A stretch of DNA of 64,000 nt from Sphingobacterium spiritivorum (lineage in GTDB: Bacteria; Bacteroidota; Bacteroidia; Sphingobacteriales; Sphingobacteriaceae). Each line of letters begins with the position of its first letter. Position 1 is the stretch's first letter. Under the pieces are notes generated by a model. The model was not told the DNA's origin. It ran no database searches and was given only the letters and a program-made list of their open reading frames with translations. Of this stretch, positions 1 through 8,685 are shown one piece after another. The position numbers and the translations under genes are program-made. The stretch lies in NCBI RefSeq assembly GCF_016724845.1, contig NZ_CP068082.1:4898001-4962000 (forward strand), written 5' to 3'.

Positions 1-1317
1 CGATTTCTCTGCAGCTGTGAGTGTCTGTTGGGCAGCCTTATAAGAACCCAGCAAGTGCATAAATGCATGCTGAAAGTCCGAACCATCTCCCAATGTCACC
101 ATAAAGACCAAATGGCCGCTTTCATCATAAAATCTGAGGCTTTTCTCCCATTGATGCGCTACAGCAAGAACCGTTTTGCATTTTGCCAGTTCGATCTGTA
201 TCTCAGACGTATTATCCCTAAATATAAAATATCCTTCCTCCAGTTCCGGTTCCTCCAGTATACAACGAATGTCCATCTGTACAATCTCAGTTCGTACGGA
301 TGAATTGATAATACCCAATCCGACCAAACCTTTGAGTAATCCTGCATACTCTTTGTTTAGAACAGCTACCTGATTGGGGTATGCGATAAAGAGCAAATCG
401 ATTTCAGAAATTTCGAGTTGTTTAGCCAGCACTGATAGAGAAGCATTGGGATGCAGGTCATGAAGCTGCAAATAACGTTCTCTCAAATCTCCTTCCGTCT
501 TGCGCGCCGGCAGTTTACTATTGAAATGAGCAGCATCCATTTCGATTTCTTCCATTCTTATCAACGGTTTCAGGGTTTTGGGATGTATGTGTACATCTGC
601 TTCTACCGAAAATACCGTATACAAACTTTGCTTATCCAGTACCTCTATTGCTGTACCATCAAACCATTTTCTACCGTTTTTGAGCATAATAATACGATCG
701 GCATATATACTGGCCAGATTCACATCGTGAAGTACCACCACTACCATAAATCCCTTTCTTGACAAAGCCTTTGCAATGGCCAGCACCTGCTGCTGATAAC
801 GCAGATCTAATGCAGAAACAGGTTCGTCCAATAGTAAAAGACTATCCGGATTATCCCAAAGCTGAGCCAGTACACGAGCCAGTTGTACACGCTGTTGCTC
901 CCCTCCGGAAAGATTCAGGTAAGAACGATCGGCAAACAGTTCTACTCCACAAATCTTCATGACTTCATTCACAATATCCAGATCATGTGCAGCAGGACTG
1001 GATTTAAAATGCGGGTATCTTCCCATGATCACAATATCTTTCACCTTAAATGCCATACTCATGGCATTTTGCTGAGAAAGCATCGCTCTTCGTTTAGCCA
1101 GTTCTGTCACATGGTAACTACTCAAGGGCTTACCATACAGATGTATACTGCCCTCTGTAGCTTCCAGATCGCCACTAAGCAGACGCATTAATGTAGATTT
1201 GCCGGCCCCGTTAGCTCCAAGCAACGCTAAGACTTCACCTTCTCTCAATTGAAAGGAGACGTCTTTGAGCAGTTTTCTACCTTTTATTTCATAAGTAAGT
1301 TTTTCGACACGCAACAT
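1..1317 (-). CDS. hmuV: Heme ABC transporter ATPase fused to HemS/ChuS-like heme-handling domain (partial)
   Basis: The reading frame is open from the ATG at 1317 to the window edge (439 codons, C-terminus missing). Residues 1-260 are a heme/siderophore ABC ATPase: Walker A GANGAGKST at 34-42, signature LSGGEQQ at 136-142, Walker B LLLLDEP at 160-166, switch His at 197. It would energise HmuU at the inner membrane. From about residue 276 the same frame reads as the N-terminal half of a HemS/ChuS/HmuS protein, with the typical opening LRERYLQLHDLHPNASLS and the later segment SLRFYDESGHLVFMVTL. HemS proteins bind or degrade heme in the cytoplasm, and are normally a separate gene next to hmuTUV. 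No stop codon separates the two parts. It follows hmuU by 19 nt and is last visible in the hmuT-hmuU-hmuV operon. The family calls are firm; the joint function is inferred. Confidence 0.9.
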   Translation of the reverse strand, partial: MLRVEKLTYEIKGRKLLKDVSFQLREGEVLALLGANGAGKSTLMRLLSGDLEATEGSIHLYGKPLSSYHVTELAKRRAMLSQQNAMSMAFKVKDIVIMGRYPHFKSSPAAHDLDIVNEVMKICGVELFADRSYLNLSGGEQQRVQLARVLAQLWDNPDSLLLLDEPVSALDLRYQQQVLAIAKALSRKGFMVVVVLHDVNLASIYADRIIMLKNGRKWFDGTAIEVLDKQSLYTVFSVEADVHIHPKTLKPLIRMEEIEMDAAHFNSKLPARKTEGDLRERYLQLHDLHPNASLSVLAKQLEISEIDLLFIAYPNQVAVLNKEYAGLLKGLVGLGIINSSVRTEIVQMDIRCILEEPELEEGYFIFRDNTSEIQIELAKCKTVLAVAHQWEKSLRFYDESGHLVFMVTLGDGSDFQHAFMHLLGSYKAAQQTLTAAEKS

Positions 1318-1336
1318 GCTGTATACTTTTAATTCG

Positions 1337-2362
1337 CTATTCTTCAGTCAATAAAATGTAAAGGAAAACCGGAGTTCCCAATAATGCGGTGATGACCCCT
1401 ATCGGCAGCTCAACAGGAGCGGCCAGTACCCTTGCTAAAATGTCCGCCACCGTCAGTATCAATGCGCCAAATAACGCTGAACTTACCAGGACATATTTAT
1501 GTTCTACACCTCCCATCAGACGTACAGTGTGGGGGACTAATAATCCTACAAAGCCAATAATCCCGGATACAGACACCGAAGCTCCTACCGCCATAGTAGA
1601 TAAGAGCACCACCCACCTTTTGACCCGGTCGGTACGCATTCCCAGCAGATCAGCCTGTGATTCGCCCAATGCAAAGGCATTCAATGCTTTACTGAAAAAA
1701 GGCAGTATCAGCAATGGGATCAGTATAAACGGAGTAATGGCCGCTACATTTTCCCAGGTAGCACCTCCCAGACTGCCTAACATCCAGAAAGTGATGGTAC
1801 GCAGCTGCTGTTCATCCGCCATATACGTAATAAGACCTGTCAACGCCCCTGCAAATGCATTGATGGCGATTCCGGCCAGCAACATCGTGGTGACCCGGGG
1901 TCTTCCTTTTTTTCTGGATAACTGATAGACCAGTAAAGAAGTAATACCCGCTCCTGCAAAAGCTCCGAAAGCCAGCAGATAATAGCCGATTAATTCGCTC
2001 AAACCTACAAACAATACGGTTTCAAATGCGATAATCAGTACTGCAAATAAAGACGCACCTGCCGATATACCAATCAGTCCGGGCTCAGCAAGAGGATTGC
2101 GGAAGATACCTTGAATAGCAGCTCCCGAGATCCCAAGTGCTGCACCTACCAACACACCCATTAAAACACGCGGCAGGCGCACTATAAACAACACATCACC
2201 GTATATATCATCTACTGCAACGGAAGAAGCCAGCCCTATCTTCTGTCCCAGCAAGATCAGCACATCCCGTACAGGAATATAAAATGCTCCCATTCCCATA
2301 GCGACAATCATGGCCACAGGTAGAATAATAATAAGACTGATACTAATAATTTTTTCTTTCAT
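1337..2362 (-). CDS. hmuU: Heme ABC transporter permease (FecCD family)
   Basis: This is the inner-membrane permease of the heme importer, 341 residues of mostly hydrophobic segments. Family hallmarks are the RLPRVLMGVLVGAALGISGA region followed by GIFRNPLAEPGLIG, and the C-terminal GIIGFVGLLVPH segment, which in FecCD permeases contacts the ATPase. The frame could open earlier at a TTG (2386), but that overlaps hmuT; the ATG at 2362 gives a natural N-terminus (MKEKIISISL) and lies 7 nt after the hmuT stop. The tight spacing shows one transcript with hmuT upstream and the ATPase fusion downstream. Substrate is inferred from the heme context; the fold alone would also fit a siderophore or cobalamin permease. 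Confidence 0.9.
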   Translation of the reverse strand: MKEKIISISLIIILPVAMIVAMGMGAFYIPVRDVLILLGQKIGLASSVAVDDIYGDVLFIVRLPRVLMGVLVGAALGISGAAIQGIFRNPLAEPGLIGISAGASLFAVLIIAFETVLFVGLSELIGYYLLAFGAFAGAGITSLLVYQLSRKKGRPRVTTMLLAGIAINAFAGALTGLITYMADEQQLRTITFWMLGSLGGATWENVAAITPFILIPLLILPFFSKALNAFALGESQADLLGMRTDRVKRWVVLLSTMAVGASVSVSGIIGFVGLLVPHTVRLMGGVEHKYVLVSSALFGALILTVADILARVLAAPVELPIGVITALLGTPVFLYILLTEE

Positions 2363-2369
2363 CGGTATT

Positions 2370-3224
2370 TTACAAAGAAGCCACAATAGCTTTATTCAAC
2401 TGTGCTACAGCTTCAGGTAAGCGTGTACTGAAATTGATCAGTAAAGGACCATTCATCTGGATTATTCTTTTATTTTTTCCGGCTTCCGTCACCCGCATTC
2501 CCGGCATCTTCAGCACTGCATCCTTTCCCCCCAGACTGCTTACCCCAAAATCAAACATCAGAATAATGTCCGGATTCGCTTTCACCAATGATTCAGTTGT
2601 ATAAGGTTTGAAATCAGCAAATTCCTGAACCGCATTACGTGCGCCGGACAATTCGATAATCGCATCCAGGCTGCTCCCCTTACCCGCCACACTCATCGTA
2701 CCGGTACCTCTTGCATACACAAACAATACTTTGGGTTTACGTCCTTTCAGATTCTTCTGAGCTGCTGCCTGTGCTTCAGCCATATCTTTACTAAGCTTGC
2801 TGGCCAGCGTCTTACCTTTATTACTATCACCTAAAGCCTGGGCGACAGCCTGGACATAGTTCATTGCACCTTTGGCAGAATAAATCTGTTTGATCGTTAC
2901 GAAGCGTATACCAGCAGATTTTAGCTGACGTATAATTCCTGCACTTACATCACCTTCTGCTGCCAAAATCAGATCCGGTTGATAGGCTATAAGTACTTCA
3001 GCACTTACAGAGCGGTTCTTACTTACTTTTGGCAAAGCTCCTGCTGCAGCCGGAGATACACTTGTCACATCAGTGGCTACGACAGTACTGCCGTATCCTA
3101 AAGCATATACCGTCTCAGTCAGCGCACTGCTTAATGTAATGATACGTTTTGGCAGTCCGTATACAGATGAGCATATACAGCTAAAAAGAAGAAAGCAACT
3201 CAGTAATTTGTGTATAAAAGTCAT
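2370..3224 (-). CDS. hmuT: Heme ABC transporter periplasmic binding protein
   Basis: A 284-residue binding protein with an N-terminal signal peptide (about 1-23) and the class III periplasmic binding fold: RIITLSSALTETVYALG at the start of the mature protein, the linker helix near 95-125 and the GARNAVQEFADFKPYTTESLV segment in the second lobe. It would hand heme from the outer-membrane receptor to HmuU. An alternative is a lipoprotein, because an LFSC sequence lies inside the leader. It is first of the operon and divergent from the TonB receptor at 3493. A copy of the 17-bp candidate iron/heme operator lies 44 nt upstream (3268-3282), so iron or heme control is likely. Heme rather than siderophore is inferred from the neighbours. 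Confidence 0.88.
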   Translation of the reverse strand: MTFIHKLLSCFLLFSCICSSVYGLPKRIITLSSALTETVYALGYGSTVVATDVTSVSPAAAGALPKVSKNRSVSAEVLIAYQPDLILAAEGDVSAGIIRQLKSAGIRFVTIKQIYSAKGAMNYVQAVAQALGDSNKGKTLASKLSKDMAEAQAAAQKNLKGRKPKVLFVYARGTGTMSVAGKGSSLDAIIELSGARNAVQEFADFKPYTTESLVKANPDIILMFDFGVSSLGGKDAVLKMPGMRVTEAGKNKRIIQMNGPLLINFSTRLPEAVAQLNKAIVASL

Positions 3225-3267
3225 TTGTTTCCGATTACAATGTGTCCGTTTATTTTACAAAACAATC

Positions 3268-3282
3268 AATAATTAGTCTAAA
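3268..3282 (-). promoter_or_regulatory. Candidate iron/heme operator for hmuT operon
   Basis: On the minus strand this reads TTTAGACTAATTATT, matching the left half and centre of the shared consensus TTTAGAYTNATTATAAA. It lies just upstream of a TTGTTTTG sequence that could be the -7 element (consensus TAnnTTTG), about 45 nt before the hmuT start. It is the most degenerate in its right half of the six copies in the window. Confidence 0.5.
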
Positions 3283-3467
3283 TAAAAATTTTACATTTTA
3301 TAAACATCTTCTGTTTTTGTTAACACAAATACACTAACAGATTGATTTAATGCCTATTATGATTAACCTAGCAATAGTTTACACTCAAATAAATATCACT
3401 TTACATATAATATTTAGCAGATTTAATACAGGTTTTCTCGATGACAATGACTTGTTTTGCAATATTA

Positions 3468-3492
3468 TTTAGATTGATTAAAAATAAAAATA
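3468..3492 (+). promoter_or_regulatory. Candidate iron/heme operator abutting TonB receptor start
   Basis: The core reads TTTAGATTGATTAAAAA followed by TAAAAATA, and the GTG start of the receptor follows directly. A TTGTTTTG sequence at about 3452 could be the -7 promoter element, which would put the operator in the short 5' leader, as at 6802 and 32213. The A-rich right side is part of the motif and probably also serves as the ribosome-binding region, since there is no Shine-Dalgarno sequence. Confidence 0.55.
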
Positions 3493-5871
3493 GTGAATCA
3501 AATCGTTTTTTGTATCAAAAACATTATCTGTATACTTTTTTTTACGGTTATGCATCAGCTTGTCTACAGCCAGCAAAAGCTTCATATCAACGGATATGTA
3601 GCGGATGCCGACGGACAGCTTATTCCCAATGCAACTGTAACACTGCTGCCGGATAATAAAGTAGTAATGACAGATGAAAAAGGACGATTCAGTTTTGCGG
3701 AATTATATGAAGGAACCTACAAAATCCGCATATCCTGTGTAGGCTATAAGGCTTTAGAGAAGGAACTTGATCTGGAGAGAAGGAGTCTTCAGCAACTAAA
3801 ACTCATCATTGAAGCCGATGAAACCAGTTTACGTGAAGTGGCAATCGAACAACGCATACCCAGCGTAGATAATCTGCTGCGGGCGGAACAGGCAGCCATG
3901 CCGGTGACGGTGATCACACGCAGGCAAATTGAACTTATGGGGAGCCGACGCCTGGATGAGGTCATGAAGGAACAGACCGGAGTGGCAGTCGTAAATGATA
4001 TATCAGGCGGATCCCGTGCCGTAGGCGTACAAATGCAAGGATTCAGCAGCAATTATGTAATGGTGCTGATCGATGGACAACCTATGCTGGGTCGCAATAA
4101 CGGAAATTTCGATCTTTCCAGAATATCTGTAACTAATATTGAACGTATAGAAATCATCAAGGGAGCTTCTTCCTGTCTGTATGGAAGTGATGCTCTTGGC
4201 GGAGCGATCAATATCATTACGCGACACGGAGCATTAGCTCCTCAGGCCAACGCATCCATTCTTTACGGAAGCCTCAATATCGTAGATGCTACCCTTGAAG
4301 CTGAAGCACCATTTGCTTCCCAAAGAGGATCTGTAGTGGTATCTGGCAACTATTATCGGACAGATGGCTTTAACAGCAACAGCTATATGAAAGATGGCAC
4401 GACGCTGCCACCCTATTCCAATTATAGTTTCCAGGGGCGTACGCGCTACCGCCTTACCAAAAAAGGGACGGTAGGATTCACGGCACGATATGCCGAACGG
4501 CATTCCACGATGATCAACGACTGGTCAGATGATCTGGTGAATAAAGACAATCAGACAGACCGGGATCTCAACCTAGCCGCCAGCTATGATCATCAGTTTG
4601 AAAACGGATTCCGCAGTATGACCAGATATTACTATACCCGGTATGAAACACAGATGGATGCCGAGTGGGTAAAACAAAGTGCATTGATAAGTGCACAAAA
4701 GTTCGGACAGCAGATACACCGCATTGAGCAACAATTTGCTTACTCCCCGGTATCATCCGTCAAACTGACAGGAGGATTAGGCGGAAGCCTCGAACTCATG
4801 GACAACAAAGAATTGAGTGAAGAACGATCGCTCAACACTGCATTCGGATACATACAGGCCGAATGGAAAACATCGGACAAGCTCAATACACTGGCCGGTA
4901 TACGCTATGATCGCACAAATGTATACGGCGGAAAAGCAAGTCCGAGTTTTGGTTTGCAATACAACCTGTCAACCAACCTGTTATGGAAAGCCGGAATCGG
5001 TGCAGGTTTCAAATCTCCGGATTACAAAATGAGGTATCAGGCATTCTTTAATCCGGCAGCCAACTACCTGGTATTAGGAACAGATGTACTGAAAGAAACC
5101 TTGCAGGCAATGGAAAATGCGGGTGAATTAAGCTATAAAAACAGCTATGTAGTCAATAAAATCGCCAACAATCTGCAGGCAGAAAAAAGTATGTCGTTCA
5201 ACACAGGTATAGTGTGGCAACCTCAGAAACGTTTCAAAGCAGAAATGTCGGTGTTCTATCATCGTATCGACAATCAGATAAACAATGTGCTGGTAGGTTC
5301 AGGAACCACCATTGGTCAGATATACACCTACCGCAATCTGCCCAAGGCTGTTAATAAAGGCTTAGAACTGACGCTGACAACACAATTGCTGTCTGACCTG
5401 GAACTTTCTGCAGGCTATCAATACCTGATCGCCAAAGATCTGAGTGTATTGGACAGCATTCGTTCGGGAAAGTGGCCGTTCAATCAGACCATTAACAATC
5501 CTGTAACGGGGGAATCGACGCCGGTTACAACCAAAAGTTACTGGGGAATCGAAGACCGATCACGCCATATGCTCAATCTCAAAGCATTATATGTGTACAG
5601 ACCACTGGATCTGAGTTTCAATGTAAGAGCCAATATCCGTGGTAAATATCCCTTCCAGGAAATAAATGGCAACCAGTTTATTGACAAATTTGATGCTTTT
5701 GTACCGGAACATGTGCTGCTCAATATCACAATAGAGAAAAAACTATGGAACGACCGACTATCGTTACGGGTCATAGGCGACAATATATTAAACTTTACCC
5801 ATCAGTATATGCCGGGGCAACCCGGAAGAGTCATCCTAGGAGGTGTCGGTTATCGATGGTTTAAAGAATAA
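3493..5871 (+). CDS. TonB-dependent heme receptor (HmuR-like)
   Basis: A 792-residue outer-membrane receptor. The order is signal peptide (about 1-27, ending VYSQQ), carboxypeptidase-regulatory-like domain (about 28-110, GYVADADGQLIPNATVTLLP), TonB plug (about 125-240, with IERIEIIKGASSCLYGSDALGGAINIIT) and a 22-strand-type barrel ending in the aromatic terminus YRWFKE. The start is GTG at 3493: a TGA lies just upstream in frame and the next ATG (3550) would remove the signal peptide. It is divergent from hmuTUV and followed by a HmuY lipoprotein, the standard pairing of a hemophore-like lipoprotein with its receptor. Heme as substrate is inferred from this context. A candidate iron/heme operator touches the start codon. 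Confidence 0.88.
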   Translation: MNQIVFCIKNIICILFFTVMHQLVYSQQKLHINGYVADADGQLIPNATVTLLPDNKVVMTDEKGRFSFAELYEGTYKIRISCVGYKALEKELDLERRSLQQLKLIIEADETSLREVAIEQRIPSVDNLLRAEQAAMPVTVITRRQIELMGSRRLDEVMKEQTGVAVVNDISGGSRAVGVQMQGFSSNYVMVLIDGQPMLGRNNGNFDLSRISVTNIERIEIIKGASSCLYGSDALGGAINIITRHGALAPQANASILYGSLNIVDATLEAEAPFASQRGSVVVSGNYYRTDGFNSNSYMKDGTTLPPYSNYSFQGRTRYRLTKKGTVGFTARYAERHSTMINDWSDDLVNKDNQTDRDLNLAASYDHQFENGFRSMTRYYYTRYETQMDAEWVKQSALISAQKFGQQIHRIEQQFAYSPVSSVKLTGGLGGSLELMDNKELSEERSLNTAFGYIQAEWKTSDKLNTLAGIRYDRTNVYGGKASPSFGLQYNLSTNLLWKAGIGAGFKSPDYKMRYQAFFNPAANYLVLGTDVLKETLQAMENAGELSYKNSYVVNKIANNLQAEKSMSFNTGIVWQPQKRFKAEMSVFYHRIDNQINNVLVGSGTTIGQIYTYRNLPKAVNKGLELTLTTQLLSDLELSAGYQYLIAKDLSVLDSIRSGKWPFNQTINNPVTGESTPVTTKSYWGIEDRSRHMLNLKALYVYRPLDLSFNVRANIRGKYPFQEINGNQFIDKFDAFVPEHVLLNITIEKKLWNDRLSLRVIGDNILNFTHQYMPGQPGRVILGGVGYRWFKE

Positions 5872-5961
5872 AACAAATCATACACAGCTATAATACAAAT
5901 TATGATGAAATATCTGAATATACTAAACCCAAAAATACACATGGAAGATAAAAATCTTATT

Positions 5962-6690
5962 ATGAATGAATTGTACCCTCTACATTGGTTCAGAAAAATA
6001 GGGTTTGGGCTGTTAAGTCTGCTTTTCATTCTGAGCACTTCATGCAGCAAGAATGAAGATGATCCCCGTCCATCATTGGAAGACGGCAAGAGCACGGTCG
6101 TATATGATCTGCCTGGAGATACGGAGGCATCCATGGCCGGCAATGTGGATGGAAAGGAGAAAAGAGACTTCTATACCTTCCTTTTCAGGTTTCGCGACAA
6201 ACGGCAGATCTGGATCAAAACGAAGGCAGATTCTCTGCAATGGCTCAAATCCAAAGACTGGGATCTCGCTTTTACAGGTCCGTACAATTCAGAAATATAT
6301 GTCAACAATGCCAATTACGAGTACAATCCGGGATTCGGAGGACAGGCATCCAATACAGCTGTTGTCTTGGTTGATCAGGCATATGAGAATGTAACTGCCG
6401 CTCCCGACGATGCAACCTTCAGCAAAAGTGAAGTCAATAAGATCGGATGGGCTTCTTCACAGGGATCTTACGGTTGGTTTCGATATAGTCTGGATACTCA
6501 TATTATGCAGGCTTTGCCCAATCGTACCTATATTTTACGCCTGCCTGATGGAAAATATGCCAAGCTGCAACTCATTAATGCGTATAAAGGTAATCCTCCG
6601 GCAGTCACTAATCTAAACTGGCCGGCCCCTTATTATACATTCCGCTATTTTGTTCAGCAAGACGGAAGTAAAAACCTGACTACGAGATAA
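5962..6690 (+). CDS. hmuY: HmuY family heme-binding lipoprotein (copy 1)
   Basis: A 242-residue secreted lipoprotein: leader NELYPLHWFRKIGFGLLSLLFILSTS, lipobox Cys at residue 28, then an acidic linker and the HmuY domain. Family features are KDWDLAFTGP, GSYGWFRYSLDTHIMQALP, RTYILRLPDGKYAKLQLINAY and the C-terminal YYTFRYFVQ. HmuY proteins capture heme, often from host hemoproteins, and pass it to the cognate TonB receptor, here directly upstream (gap about 90 nt). The frame is open back to 5902; ATG 5962 is preferred because it gives a normal-length lipoprotein leader. The axial ligands of Porphyromonas HmuY are two His; a His and Met in the SLDTHIMQ stretch are possible equivalents, which I could not align by eye. 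Confidence 0.87.
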   Translation: MNELYPLHWFRKIGFGLLSLLFILSTSCSKNEDDPRPSLEDGKSTVVYDLPGDTEASMAGNVDGKEKRDFYTFLFRFRDKRQIWIKTKADSLQWLKSKDWDLAFTGPYNSEIYVNNANYEYNPGFGGQASNTAVVLVDQAYENVTAAPDDATFSKSEVNKIGWASSQGSYGWFRYSLDTHIMQALPNRTYILRLPDGKYAKLQLINAYKGNPPAVTNLNWPAPYYTFRYFVQQDGSKNLTTR

Positions 6691-6785
6691 TAAAAAGAGA
6701 AAATTGAAATCCGAATCTTATACAGGAAACCGAATTTCATACATTAAATAGCGGTTTTAATAGCATCACCTATTAAAAATACCTT

Positions 6786-6826
6786 TATCTTAGTATCATT
6801 ATTTAGAATTAATTTAAATAAAAATA
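6786..6826 (+). promoter_or_regulatory. Promoter -7 element and candidate iron/heme operator
   Basis: TATCTTAG at 6786-6793 is one base off the Bacteroidota -7 consensus TAnnTTTG. Eight bases later the operator TTTAGAATTAATTTAAA starts (6802-6818) with the same TAAAAATA tail to 6826 as in the copies at 3468 and 32213. The layout gives the second HmuY gene its own promoter inside the locus, with repression expected from binding over the start of transcription. Confidence 0.55.
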
Positions 6827-6843
6827 ACAGTTATTATTAACAC

Positions 6844-7587
6844 ATGAAAAGTACAACCATCAACTCTTGCATCATGACGATCCAAAAGACCGTGTGGCTA
6901 CCCATACTGGTAGGCTTTATATTTATCGGCTGCAGCAAGAGTGATACCCCACAACCTGATCCGGAACCAGAACCGCCTACTGCAGAGAGTATGTTTAACA
7001 CCATCATTACAGTCAAAAACTTCGGGGAAGCCTTGCCACAGGGAAGTGAACCAACTACCAAACAATCTCCTATATATTTTAGCCTGGAAAGTAAACAAGG
7101 AATCAATCCGGACTACAAACAGACCTCCAGATGGGATCTTTCATTTGATGACATATACCGAAGTTTCCTGAATTGCAATACTCCCTTAAGGGGTGGAACC
7201 GGTAAAGGCGGAATTCTTATTGTCAAACAGAAGTTTGAAGATGTAACGGATGTTCCGGCTGATAATCTTTTCCGTACAGGCGAAAAATCTTACGGTACGG
7301 ATGACTCCGGTGCTTTTGGAGAAGGTCTGGGCTGGTATCTGTATGATTTCGGAGGAACGATCAAAGGAGGTTCAGATCCGCGTAAAGCCCATGTATGCTA
7401 TCCGATTGAAGGACACACAATCATTGTCCGGACAGCGAATGGTAACTATGCAAAAGTCAGGATACAAAGTATTTACAAAGATCTGCTAGACCCTAAAGAT
7501 TGGTATAAAGATTCCCCTACACCTTATTTTACCTTCCAGTATGTATTGGTAAAAGCAGGAAGTAAAACATTTGAAATCAAAAAATAA
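6844..7587 (+). CDS. HmuY family lipoprotein (copy 2)
   Basis: A 247-residue lipoprotein (lipobox FIFIGC, Cys at residue 30 from the first ATG, or 20 if ATG 6874 is used) followed by a proline/acidic linker and a HmuY-like domain: RWDLSFDDIYRS, GWYLYDF, TIIVRTANGNYAKVRIQSIY and PYFTFQYVLV. It probably binds heme or a related ligand at the cell surface. It differs from copy 1 by a glycine-rich stretch (LRGGTGKGGILIVKQ) and by keeping HVCYPIEGH, where a His, a Cys and a second His lie before the conserved strand and could supply ligands. It has its own operator-promoter and is followed by a beta-sandwich lipoprotein. Ligand specificity is unknown. Confidence 0.82.
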   Translation: MKSTTINSCIMTIQKTVWLPILVGFIFIGCSKSDTPQPDPEPEPPTAESMFNTIITVKNFGEALPQGSEPTTKQSPIYFSLESKQGINPDYKQTSRWDLSFDDIYRSFLNCNTPLRGGTGKGGILIVKQKFEDVTDVPADNLFRTGEKSYGTDDSGAFGEGLGWYLYDFGGTIKGGSDPRKAHVCYPIEGHTIIVRTANGNYAKVRIQSIYKDLLDPKDWYKDSPTPYFTFQYVLVKAGSKTFEIKK

Positions 7588-7642
7588 TAACCCTAGTCTT
7601 ATCCGAATCCAGATGTTTAGTACACAAACACGAATCAAAAAC

Positions 7643-8623
7643 ATGAATAAAGTATATACATTGCTATGCGCATTGTTTTGCCTGGCGGTGACCTTCAGCT
7701 CCTGCACCAAGACAGAAGAACTAACCCCGCTGCCGGAAGATAAAATGCTGGAATATAAAGTGGTCAACCTTACAGACGATCAGGTTATCTACGGTGCTAT
7801 TGACAATCAGAAAAATACAATTACGGTGTATCTTCCCTTCTACTATGGACTCTCCGTAATCGATCCGGAGATTAAACTTTCTAACGGAGCCAAATTAAAA
7901 GAAGAAATTCTTCCTGTTCAGGTAGAAGCTACAGGCACAACCTATACCGTCACCGCTGCGAATGGAATCTCCAGAACATATACTTTACATATAGTTCTTC
8001 AAAGTACACCTTCGCTGGCTGTATCCTGGCAGACTCCGCTTGCTCTTAGTCAATCTCCGGGAAAAACTATGCCCGCCATCCTCGGTAATTTTGCACACAG
8101 CAATGCCAGACTCGTTAAGGTTACCCTGATCAACCAGGAAAATCAGAAGCGTTACAGTATGGGAGTTAACAGTGCTTCTATAATGACTAGTGGGAACGAC
8201 ACCTATATTCTGCGCTTTAACGGCACAGAATATATAGACAGAATTCCTGCAGACATTACCAATGGCACGTACAAAGTCGAGGTACAAAGTCTGGGACATA
8301 CCTCTGTTATCGCAGAACCTCTGACCATTACCTATGTACAGCCGGATGTCTATCTTCCAAAGTCTTCTATAGATCTTAAGAAAACAGATGAATGGGAAAT
8401 TGTTCCCCAGTCCAACACTGTATTTCTGGGACTGCAAAAGGTTACGGCCACCGTCAATGGAAAGGACTATGTACTGCCTGTCAAATCATGGAGCAGAACC
8501 GCGTTAAAGGTTGGTTTTCCAACAGATTTTCCGGGAGGAAATTTGCCAGCTGTAACCGTCAGATTTGACTTCGAAGGATGGAAGTCCGTGACATTGAGTG
8601 CCTGGTTAAATATTACAACATAA
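7643..8623 (+). CDS. Lipoprotein with Ig/DUF5018-like beta-sandwich domains (copy A)
   Basis: A 326-residue lipoprotein starting at ATG 7643 (the frame opens earlier at a TTG, 7571, overlapping the HmuY gene, which I reject). Leader NKVYTLLCALFCLAVTFSSC gives a lipobox Cys at 21. The first domain (about 30-115) shows the repeat type seen in DUF5018-like Bacteroidota domains: NTITVYLPFYYGLSVIDPEI, then GTTYTVTAANGISRTYTLHI. Two further beta-rich domains follow, with no enzyme motif. It is paralogous in layout to the gene at 9381. Each copy follows a HmuY gene, so a structural or receptor-accessory role in heme capture is plausible but not shown by sequence. Confidence 0.65.
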   Translation: MNKVYTLLCALFCLAVTFSSCTKTEELTPLPEDKMLEYKVVNLTDDQVIYGAIDNQKNTITVYLPFYYGLSVIDPEIKLSNGAKLKEEILPVQVEATGTTYTVTAANGISRTYTLHIVLQSTPSLAVSWQTPLALSQSPGKTMPAILGNFAHSNARLVKVTLINQENQKRYSMGVNSASIMTSGNDTYILRFNGTEYIDRIPADITNGTYKVEVQSLGHTSVIAEPLTITYVQPDVYLPKSSIDLKKTDEWEIVPQSNTVFLGLQKVTATVNGKDYVLPVKSWSRTALKVGFPTDFPGGNLPAVTVRFDFEGWKSVTLSAWLNITT

Positions 8624-8685
8624 GCATCCACAAGCCCATTGGGCATATATATCTTAAATATTATAACTTTTAAAAACACAAAAAA

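Noticed and set aside
883..1191. Plus-strand frames over the hmuV region and similar frames elsewhere
   Set aside because: They run antisense to conserved genes with clear protein motifs and have no motif of their own.
2362..2386. Earlier TTG start for hmuU
   Set aside because: It would overlap hmuT and lacks a ribosome site; ATG 2362 gives the normal N-terminus.
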